This document shows, one piece after another, positions 56,182 through 64,000 of a stretch of DNA of 64,000 nt. The notes beneath the pieces were generated by a model, which worked only from the letters and a program-made list of their open reading frames with translations, did no database searches and was not told the origin of the DNA. Positions within the stretch are counted from its first letter, which is position 1. The number at the start of each line of letters is the position of its first letter. Source of the DNA: Anniella stebbinsi (lineage: Eukaryota; Chordata; Lepidosauria; Squamata; Anniellidae); the NCBI GenBank assembly GCA_029215795.1, contig JARDYH010000002.1, positions 361,486,973-361,550,972 of the forward strand, read 5' to 3'. Position numbers and translations under genes: made by a program.

Positions 56182-56720
56182 CTGCATTCGGACAACACAT
56201 TAAGCAACTGGGGGAGGGGGGAAACAACCGTCAGTTGTATTGCTTATTGTGTTGTGTGGAGGGTAACACGCCGCTCACAAACTACTGATGGTATGCTATT
56301 CCGCCCAAGTAAGCAGATGAGAGAAACACCTGGCTTGCAAGTTGTTTAGCTCGAAGCCAGTTGTTTAAAATGTTGTGTGGAGGGGGAAGTGGGTTAATGG
56401 TGTGTGGTGAGTGGGTTAAAACACAAGGCCATAGAGGCAGGTGGCAAGAGCGACCAAAGCGGCGGCTGCCACTCTGCTACAACTGGTGCAACTTGCAGAG
56501 GCTGCTGGGATAGAACTTGGAGGACTGAGGGAGGAGGGAGGGTGGGGAGAGGGGCGGGGGCTGTGTCAGTCAAAAACTGGGTTGACTATTAGTCCACTCA
56601 ACGCCAGCCCCAACCACCCACAGTTGTGTAGGAATATGCTGTGTGGGGAGTACCCACAAAATAACCAACTGAGTTGGCTACTCAACCCACCATTGACTAA
56701 TGTGTTGTCCGAATGCAGCC
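56180..56720. mobile_element. Long MITE, inverted relative to 37101-37636
   Basis: GGCTGCATTCGGACAACAC and mirrored GTGTTGTCCGAATGCAGCC form the ends. The flanks TCT and TGT agree at two of three bases. The interior is collinear with the reverse complement of 37101-37636. Confidence 0.88.
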
Positions 56721-56732
56721 TGTGCGTGCATG

Positions 56733-56736
<4 letters not shown>

Positions 56737-56764
<28 letters not shown>
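56737..56764. repeat. (GA)n microsatellite
   Basis: About 14 units, close to the right border of the MITE. Confidence 0.95.
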
Positions 56765-56770
56765 CACCTC

Positions 56771-57070
56771 CTAAGCAATTTTTATCATTAAACTTGGTTT
56801 CCTTCTGCTATATATATAATCTATAATTTTTATAGATGTGGTTTGGAAGGGATATCTCTTAAACATCTCTTTCCATTCTTCCTCTTCCAAGCCTTTTCCC
56901 AAATCTTCCTCCCATATTTGTTTTATTATTATTTTCCCTCTATTTTCAAGCTTTAATAAAATTCTATATATTTGCGTTATTATTCCTTCATCGCCAACTT
57001 TATACTTATCTACTAGCTTCTCCCATTCCGTCAATTCCCTTGTACTTTCCCTTATTATATTGCCCTTTTT
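56771..57070 (-). mobile_element. L1-like LINE ORF2 fragment
   Basis: The minus strand is open for 87 codons: TEWEKLVDKYKVGDEGIITQ, then KQIWEEDLGKGLEEEEWKEM. The WExDLG...EEW pattern is typical of L1 ORF2 between the reverse transcriptase and C-terminal domains. Confidence 0.7.
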
Positions 57071-57193
57071 TATTTTTGTTGTAAGTCGTCCTGGGCCCGC
57101 CTTGCAAGGCTGCTTGTAGCCTTACGTGTTGTTTAAAAATCAAGCTTTCCTTTGATGAGAGGCAAGCTCCCTCATCTATTCGTGCAACTCAAT

Positions 57194-57419
57194 GTCTCAA
57201 TTCGGACGACACAATAGTCAATGGTGGGGTAATAATCAACTTTACAGTTGTTCATCTAGGGGGTACTCCCCACACAACATGGTAATAAATAATCAACTGT
57301 GGTGTGGATTAGGATCAGCGCTGAGTTGACTATGGCAGCATTCGGATGACACAATAGTTAAAACAACTGACGATTGTTTCCCCCCCACCAGTTGTTTATT
57401 GTGTCGTCCGAATTGAGCC
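57194..57419. mobile_element. MITE of the 3-bp-duplication family
   Basis: GTCTCAATTCGGACGACAC and mirrored GTGTCGTCCGAATTGAGCC. The flanks AAT and ACT agree at two of three bases. It has the same length and orientation as 10024-10247. Confidence 0.85.
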
Positions 57420-57424
57420 ACTGG

Positions 57425-57535
57425 GTCAGATCATTGGTCCATCTAGCCCAGTATTGTCAACCCTGACTAGCAGCAAGAGCTCAGGCAGAATACTTTCTTA
57501 GCCCTACCTGGAGAGGCCATGGATCACGTCCGAAT
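57425..57535 (-). mobile_element. tRNA-derived SINE, partial
   Basis: Minus-strand body of the 7035-7230 family: CTAGATGGACCAATGATCTG near its end and CTCTCCAGGTAGGGCTAAG. Confidence 0.6.
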
Positions 57536-57644
57536 TGAGCCACTGACTTCACCTGATTCAGGTGTAGCCCGGCTTCCTTGGGGCTTCAGACAGCCTGCCT
57601 GACTGAACCTGCCTGCACGGGGTCATCTCATGACCCCAGTGGGG

Positions 57645-57790
57645 TCATCTCATGAAGCCTAATGGTGGGAGATTCAGGATAGATCAAAGGAAGGACTTCT
57701 TCGCAGAGCGCAGAGTCAAACTATGGAATTCATTGCCACAAGATGTAGTGTTGGCCTCCAATTTGGATGGCTTTAAAGGGGGATTGGGCA
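57645..57790 (+). mobile_element. CR1-like C-terminal fragment
   Basis: GGRFRIDQRKDFFAERRVKL and LDGFKGGL are readable on plus. The element stops where the MITE at 57795 begins. Confidence 0.75.
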
Positions 57791-57794
57791 ACAT

Positions 57795-58342
57795 GGGCCG
57801 TTTCTACACTGGACGTTTGAGCTGGGACAGCCCCTGGGTGGTCCCTGTGAGTCCAAATGACGCACATGGACTCCCAGGGGGGGATGGGCACGGGTTTCCC
57901 CTGGGATAAAGGATCCCTGGGGAAACCGGAATCTTCCAGAGGTCCCAGGAACATCCCAAGACAGCGGAAGATGTGGCCGCCTGTCCCAGCTGCTGCTGTG
58001 CTTACTCGCGAATAAGCGCAGCGGCAGAAATGGGCACGGAGCCACACCGCGCGGCTCCGTGCCCATCAGGGGAGGGTGTGGCAGCAATTTTGCCACCCCT
58101 GGGATGGCGGGGGGTGGGGGGTGAGAAAGCGAGCTTGAGCGTTGTTGTTTTTTTTAAAACATACCTTTTGCACACGAATGCTCATGTGCTTCCTCTGCCG
58201 GGGTGGGGGGGGGGGGGAAATGGCAGGCGGGACGTGTGACAACCCGGGAGGAAGCAGGGTCATCGCACTTTCATTTGCATTACAGCGATGATCCCAGAAG
58301 CAGGTACTTCCGGGATCGCTCCCCGGCTTTCTAGAACGGCCC
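57795..58342. mobile_element. DNA element related to 23959-24559
   Basis: GGGCCGTTTCTACAC at the left and TTTCTAGAACGGCCC at the right form imperfect inverted ends. The CpG-rich interior has inverted GGCACGGAGCC blocks. No target duplication is clear. Confidence 0.55.
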
Positions 58343-58960
58343 TTAGACAAACAACCTAGCTGAGATTCTTAAGCATCTCTTTAAGAGAACCCGATTCCTC
58401 CTCCGTGGCCACAATCTACCTCTTGAGAGAGCCCCTGGCAAGGCTGAACTTTCCAGCTGCACGGTCATCAGGAGGCCAAAGACCTGCAAGAACGATGACA
58501 CAGCCAAGATCGACAGGCAGAATATGGAATGTCCCATACCAGAGCTGGGAAGCACAGGACAAACGTGTTTAACTACATCAACCTTCTTACCTGGAAGTAC
58601 GGAAATATTTCTCAATAAAAGGTTCAGCTCACCTTGCCTGGAAGTGCCCACCTCGGAAATTGCAAAAAAAACACCAAGCCTTCCTCCGCGTGTGTTTGTG
58701 TGCGTGCGTGAACACACATACACACAGGGAGAACATCAGCCAAGCTAAGCCAAACAGTGTAAAACCAAGGTGTTTCGTAACACCGCCAGAAAGCTCCTCA
58801 AAAAGACAAAGACAACTTCCCTGAGGGGTTTTTCTTCCAATGCTTGAGAAATTCCACCTCGCAATGGCTATACTTTCTAGGTTCCTCAATTTGCCGCACC
58901 CATCCAGTAAAGAGAGCCACAGAAGAGGTTACAAGAATGGAGAGCCCTGAGTGCAACACA
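58343..58960. other. No feature recognised
   Basis: Unique-looking sequence. A minus-strand TTCCAGGTAAGAAGG near 58590 resembles a splice donor but no conserved exon is attached. Confidence 0.3.
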
Positions 58961-58969
58961 CACACACAC

Positions 58970-59014
<45 letters not shown>

Positions 59015-59018
59015 TAGA
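58961..59018. repeat. Compound (CA)n(CAGA)n microsatellite
   Basis: A CA run followed by about eleven CAGA units. Confidence 0.96.
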
Positions 59019-59344
59019 TATAAAATCCCATCTCAGGCATCAGGCTCAGGTATCTGAACAGGAGGTAGGTTTTTATTTAAAATATTCCTTGGCTGCCTTT
59101 CAGGGCAGAAGCTCTCCCAAGGTAGCTTGCCGGAGCTGGGACAAACTCAAAACTAGGGGCAGCCTTAGCGAGATGGATAAGTGAAGGCCAGTATGGTGTT
59201 GTACACAGATAGACAACACGTGGCGCCTGCCGCCCTCACAATTGTGTGTGTGTATCTATCTATCACAAAATGCCCTCCGGATCGACCAATCTGAAGTCTT
59301 CTTCACACTTTTAGGGCACAGTAACTACGACGGACCCCTGGAGA

Positions 59345-59483
59345 GTTGATATGTAGTTTGTTTTTATGCTTTTGGTGGTTTCAAATTTTGTATATTGGTT
59401 TTAAATGTTCAATGTTTTCAATCTTTGTAAACCGCCCAGAGAGTTTCAGCCAAGGGGCGGTATATAAATGTAAATAATAGTAA
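59345..59483 (+). mobile_element. L2 LINE 3' tail
   Basis: TTGTAAACCGCCCAGAGAG then GGGGCGGTATATAAATG. Its 3' end abuts the 3' end of the oppositely oriented CR1. Confidence 0.82.
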
Positions 59484-60662
59484 TAGAATCATAGAATCAT
59501 AAAATGGTAGAGTTGGAAGGGGCCTATAAGGCCATTGAGTCCAACCCCCTGCTCAGTGCAGGTATCCACCTTAAAGCATCCCTGACAGATGGCTGTCAGG
59601 CTGCCTCTTGAAGGCCTCTAATGTGGGAGAGCCCACAACCTCCCTAGGTCATTGGTTCCATTGTCGTCCTGCTTTAACAGCCAGGAAGTTTTTCCTGATG
59701 TCCAACTGGAATCTGGCTTCCTGGAATTTGAGCCCATTGTTCCGTGTTCTGCACTCTAGAATGATCGAGAAGAGATCCTGGCCCTCCTCCATGTGATAAC
59801 CTTTCAAGTAATTGAAGAGTGTTATCATATTTCCCCTTAAATCTTCTCTTCACCAGGCTAAACATGCCCAGTTCTTTCAATCTCTCCTCATAGGGCTTTG
59901 TTTCCAGACCCCTGATCATCCGTGTTGCCCTCCTCTGAACACGCTCCAGCTTGTCTGCATCCTTCTTGAAGTGTCTTGCCCAGAACTGGACGCAATACAC
60001 AAGATGGGGCCTAACCAGTGCCAAATAGAGAGGAACCAGTACCTCGCACGATTTGGAAGCTATACTTCTATTAATGCAGCCCAAAATAGTATTTGGTTTT
60101 TTTTGCAGCCACATCACACTGTTGGCTCATATTCAGCTTGTGATCTACAACAATCCCAAGATCCTTCTCGCTTGTGGTATTGCTGAGCCAAGTATCCCCC
60201 ATCTTGTAAATGTGCCTTTGGTGTCTTTTTCCTAGGTGTAGAACTTGGCATTTATCCCTATTAAATTTCATTCTGTTGTTTTCAGCCCAGCGCTCCAGTC
60301 TATCAAGATCACTTTGAAGTTTGTTTCTGTCTTCCAGGGTATTAGCGATCCCACCCAATTTTGTGTCATCTGCAAATTTGATAAGCATCCCCTGCACCTC
60401 CTCGTCCAAATCATTAATAAAAATGTTGAAGAGCACTGGGCCCAGGACTGAGCCCTGCGGTATCCTGCTCGTTACTTCCCCCCAGTGTGAAAAGGTACCA
60501 TCGATAAGCACTCTTTGAGTCCGATTCTGTAGCCAACTGCGGATCCACCTAATAGTTGTTCCATCTAGTCCACTTTTCACTAGTTTGTGAATCTGAATGT
60601 CATGGGGCACTTTGTCAAAAGCTTTGCTGAAGTCAAGATATACTATATCCACAGCATTCCCA
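59484..60662 (-). mobile_element. CR1 LINE, reverse-transcriptase and 3' portion
   Basis: This is the longest LINE piece in the window. Minus text runs VDIVYLDFSKAFDKVPHD, then PQGSVLGPVLFNIFINDLD, FADDTKLGG and GDTWLSNTTSEKDLGIVVDH. After a frameshift near 60090 it continues with [20 protein letters not shown]. The catalytic FADD box is intact. It ends with the CR1 terminus ATTTTATGATTCTATGATTC. The 5' side stops abruptly at a microsatellite. The frameshift near the C-terminus makes it non-functional. Confidence 0.95.
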
Positions 60663-60704
<42 letters not shown>

Positions 60705-60745
60705 GAAGAAGAAGAAGAAGAAGAAGAAGAAGAAGAAGAAGAAGA
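60663..60745. repeat. Compound (GAT)n(GAA)n microsatellite
   Basis: About 13 GAT units followed by about 13 GAA units, at the truncation point of the CR1. Confidence 0.97.
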
Positions 60746-61255
60746 ATTGCATTTTGACCTTTTGGGTGACATTTCTTTAATATTTTTTTTAAAAAAATGC
60801 ACTTTTTCAGAGCCATGTGCAGACTGAGGGGGGGGGGCAAAAAAGGCCCCATACCTCCCAAAGTTGTCCACCCCAGGTGCAGTGATTACAGTGATGGTTC
60901 CAGTCCCTATGTGGCCATGAAGCTCTCTGGATGTTGGCACGCAGCGTCCCCCTGAGCCAACGAACCCGCGTGGGTTGGGCCACCTCGGAGAGCAGCCTCA
61001 CCTGTCCTGCCTGGGAAGCCTTGCTTTGAATGCCAAGAGCCACAGGTGCAAGGAGAGCCGGCAGGACGTCCTCCTGAAGGAATGGGAGGGGCCGAACAGC
61101 ACAGCTGCTCAACTGTGCCCTGAGATACGGAAGTGGACAAGCCCTTTGACGTTCCAGAAAGGCAAGAACAAGGAAGCTTATAATGGAAACTCTTGCTGGG
61201 AGTTACTCCTGGGCACGGGTGCGGTTTCAACTCCACTGCCCTTGAGCTAAGCCCA

Positions 61256-61342
61256 GCCTTCCCCAACCTGGTGCCTTCCGGATGGGATGGACTACAACAA
61301 CGGCCGGTCCATCCCATCCAGAGAGCGCCAGGTTGGGGAAAC
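61256..61342. mobile_element. Small palindromic DNA element (CTTCCCCAA family)
   Basis: AGCCTTCCCCAACCTGGTGCC is mirrored by GCGCCAGGTTGGGGAAAC, with GGATGGGATGGACTAC and GGTCCATCCCATCC as inner arms. Confidence 0.75.
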
Positions 61343-61760
61343 CGGGACTAGTTGGAGGAGGGGGGTTCTCTGTTTGGAGAAAGCAAACTGACTCGTTTGG
61401 AAAGAGCTAAAGCTAGCAAGGGGGACGTGTTTCCTTCATTTTATTTACACACTGGGAGAGGCTGGAGAGCATTTGAGAGCCAAAAGGGTCACTCTTGGCC
61501 CAGGTTGGCCTCAGGGGGCAGAAAGCTGGGTGCTCACCCTGGCCACCAATCTGAAGGGGATGCTCAGCTCAGCAGTTTGGTATTAGTTGAGTGTTCTGCC
61601 TGAAGTCAGCTGGGGCAGGGAAAACCCAGCAAATGCCTCCTCCTTGAGAGTTCTACAGGAGCTTGGCCACTAGCTATGAAAATAAACTTCCATCAATTCA
61701 CTTTACAGTGTGTTTCTTTTTCAATTCCAGTTGTCATCTCTTCTAGATAAAAATCAGAGA

Positions 61761-62307
61761 GGCTCAGTTCAGACAACACATTTCTCAACAGAGGTTTTAG
61801 GACTCCACAGTGGAGTTTTTACACCACCACTGAGAAATGTATTGTCTGGCGGGAAAGCTCCACGCAATGGTGGAGTTTTTTGGGAAAACACTCCATGCAG
61901 AATATCAACACTGTGCAGAGGAGAGTTCCTGCACAACGGTTGTGGTGCATATTGTGTGGCGGGTTCCGTAGAGTTTTCCGTTGCGTTGCGTTGAGTTTTC
62001 CCACTGGCTACAAAGTTCCCTGGCAAGAGCGGCGAAAGGAGCGAGTGCTGTTCTAGGAGAGCTGCCATGATTGGGGTTTTTTTTTTGCAGCAATGGCTGA
62101 TGGGATACCATCAGGAGGACCAGGGGAGGAGAGAGGGCAGAGGTACTGTCAATCAAACATCGCAATGGATTTTACTCAACTCCACGGGAGCCCACAGTCA
62201 CACAAAGGTGGAGTTAGAACATGTTGTGTGGGGAGTATCTTCTAAAAACTCAACCGCTGAGTGGAGTTTTCACACTGCGTTGACTAATGTGTTGTCTGAG
62301 CTGAGCC
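61761..62307. mobile_element. MITE related to the 3-bp-duplication family
   Basis: GGCTCAGTTCAGACAACAC and mirrored GTGTTGTCTGAGCTGAGCC form the ends. The flanks AGA and AGG agree at two of three bases. The interior, built on GTGGAGTTTTTACACC-type inverted words, differs from the other members. Confidence 0.78.
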
Positions 62308-62718
62308 AGGATCACAGCTTTCCTTTTGATGGGGTTTGCAGTTCCTTCACCAGGCACACAGCTTGGCAACACCGCAAAACTGATCAGGGCGGGCAGGCAC
62401 CGAAGGCACTATTCATCCCAGGGCCAACCCTGCTCTTGGCTATGGAACAGCTGCTGCCAAGACGTGTTGCTACGGCTTCTTTGCAGCGTCAGAATAAGGG
62501 CAGCTTGCGTGGAGTTTGGCAGGCGGGGACACACCACTCAAGTGCAGCGCCCCTTCTTTCCAACAGCATGAGACCAAGCAGTGCACACACATCTATATCA
62601 AAACTCGGCCACCTGAGGAACAGCAGTGGCCATGTCTGGCGATGCTTCCAGGGATACCCGAGATGCAATTCATTTATTTTTCAAGCTTGCGCAAGAGAAA
62701 GGGGGCCTCTCTTAAAAG

Positions 62719-63027
62719 CAGCGATGTTGAACCTCTTTCAGCCAGGAGGACAAATTCAATTCTGAACAAGCTCTTGGGTTTGGGGGCAACATTCAGGGGG
62801 GAGGGGGAGGCAAAAAGGTGGACGGGGTGGGTCCCAAAGGCCAACAGGGGCGGGGGGTACAAAACAAAGGGCCAGGATGTTGTAGCTTACAGCTCTTGCT
62901 GCCAGCAACTAGGCCTTAGCAGAGGCCGTTCAGCTCTTTTGGAATGGAGAAAATGTTGCACAAACGCCTGGGAATCATCCGGGGGAAGGCCGGATTTGGT
63001 CCCCGGGTTTCAGGCTCCCCAGCTCTG
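62719..63027. mobile_element. hAT-like non-autonomous element, tentative
   Basis: CAGCGATGTTGAACCTC at the left is imperfectly mirrored by CAGGCTCCCCAGCTCTG at the right. The interior CAGCCAGGAGGACAAATTC is shared with 25620-25650. Confidence 0.45.
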
Positions 63028-63406
63028 TTTTAATGCAGGGCCACAAACAAACAAAAATTTGATCCCCTCCCACAGGTGCAGATGTTACTATTTGCAGGGG
63101 GAGGGGGGGAAGAACCCTGTCACCTCGAAAACCCAACTCCGCTCATTTCAAAAACGGCATCACAGGCAAGTCAACATGCCAGCTGCCCGGTGTCGAACAG
63201 CTTGTTTTAAGGCAAGTGTTTTATTAAAACCTTCGTCTTAATTGCTGCAGCAGCAGCAACAACAGAAAGAAAAATGCCTTGGATATTGCAGGACAGGGCA
63301 TGGAGACGACCAAGAAACCTTGTTACCCTCGGGATGCTGCCCCTGGGAACCTCCAGTGCTTCTGAGCTGCCTAATTCAGACTCTCCCCTTGAGACTCCCG
63401 CAAGCT

Positions 63407-63464
63407 GCAGCTCTTGCGATCCACTCTACCCTGAGCTCACTGCAGAGTGGACCGCAAGAGCTGC
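63407..63464. repeat. 21-bp inverted repeat with 16-bp loop
   Basis: GCAGCTCTTGCGATCCACTCT and its mirror (63444-63464) match at 20 of 21 positions. Confidence 0.85.
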
Positions 63465-63654
63465 GGAAGTTTCTCCTCCCTGTCTCGCACAGGGACAGCC
63501 TGGCAGCTGGACGTTTGCTCTTTGGCATTTGCTCCTCTGAGAAAGAAGCTTGCCAGACTCCTAATTCAAGCCACTGGGATACACCCACCCCCACGAGAAC
63601 GTGTGGGCAGGCGACACCTTTCGTGGTTCGGTACATACATGCCTGCTAAAAAAA

Positions 63655-64000
63655 ATATTGGATTGATTGATTAAAACATTTGTATCCCGCCCTATTTCAC
63701 TGGGATTTCAGGATGGCGTACAGATCATATCAGAACAATGTAAAACAATAAATATACACAGCTAAAAATGTATTAAATTGTTAACAAGCTAAAACCAGTA
63801 GAAAAGTTTAAAAGCAATAGGAACAATTAAAACAATTAAAACCATGTGCAACCTTGGGGAATTTTAGCCTTCAAAGGCCTTAACAAAAAGCCACATTTTG
63901 ACTTGGCGTTGAAGCATAGCCAGCGTCGAGCCAGTCAGGCCTCGAAGGGGAGGGCATTCCACAACCAGGGTGCCACCACAGAGAAAGCCCTGTCCCATGT
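63655..64000 (-). mobile_element. L2-like LINE 3' fragment at the window edge
   Basis: Minus text RAFSVVAPWLWNALP is the L2-type ORF2 end. The UTR ends near 63690 with GGCGGGATACAAATG-type sequence. It continues beyond the window. Confidence 0.65.

Noticed and set aside
58590..58720. Minus-strand exon ending at CCAG/GTAAGA
   Set aside because: The donor looks good but the phase does not fit the next DIS3L2 exon and the peptide is not recognised.
60071..60940. 289-codon frame as a host gene
   Set aside because: It is CR1 reverse transcriptase fused by chance to a serine-encoding microsatellite.
62516..63241. Open frame of 241 codons, and an overlapping one of 232 codons at 62067-62765
   Set aside because: They cross MITE and hAT-like sequence, have no domain, and no splice or conservation signal supports them.
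1..64000. CRISPR array, prokaryotic operon or phage-like system
   Set aside because: No spaced direct repeats, no operon-like ORFs and no ribosome-binding sites. All evidence is of vertebrate DNA.

Overview
The window looks like vertebrate nuclear DNA, most likely from a squamate reptile (a lizard or close relative). It holds one recognisable host gene, split into short exons in very large introns, embedded in a dense mixture of CR1, L2, R4-like and L1-like LINE fragments, tRNA-derived SINEs, many short inverted-repeat DNA elements (MITEs) and simple repeats. CR1 with its AGAATCATAGAATC-type 3' end, L2 tails with the GGGCGGTATATAAAT motif, an R4/Dong-like LINE and abundant hAT-like MITEs together fit squamates better than birds, mammals or turtles. 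The species cannot be named from the sequence.

Host gene: four consecutive minus-strand exons of DIS3L2, the cytoplasmic 3'-5' exoribonuclease that degrades oligouridylated RNA, lie at 50130-50224, 46714-46961, 37822-37995 and 11266-11345. All have AG/GT splice borders and compatible phases and together encode about 199 residues. They run from the end of the N-terminal linker through a cold-shock domain into the start of the RNB catalytic domain. The introns between them are 3.2, 8.7 and 26.5 kb. The remaining 5' and 3' exons were not found and are probably outside the window. Everything else in about 11-50 kb is therefore intronic, and the flanks probably are too.

Layout: 1-11 kb holds a 95-codon open frame at the window edge, an L2 piece, SINEs, a MITE carrying a solo LTR, CR1 copies and a giant palindrome. 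11-18 kb holds the RNB exon, two R4-like fragments and an unexplained low-repeat block. 18.6-21.3 kb is a nested stack: a CR1-like LINE broken by an L2 and by a GC-rich hAT-like element with an 8-bp target duplication. 22-27 kb holds palindromic MITEs, one split by a CR1, and a hammerhead-like RNA motif. 29-32 kb holds two solo LTRs in opposite orientation, both with an open frame. 33.6-35.2 kb is low-repeat. 37-50 kb carries three exons with CR1, L1-like and L2 fragments and a 140-bp hairpin beside an exon. 50-64 kb holds CR1 fragments, MITEs, microsatellites and another low-repeat block at 53.5-54.3 kb.

I saw no complete autonomous element, no tRNA or rRNA gene and no prokaryote-type system. 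The strongest unusual signals are structural: inverted MITE pairs and palindromes around DIS3L2 exons, a MITE family with 3-bp target duplications, several datable nested insertions, and the open frame kept in the paired solo LTRs.
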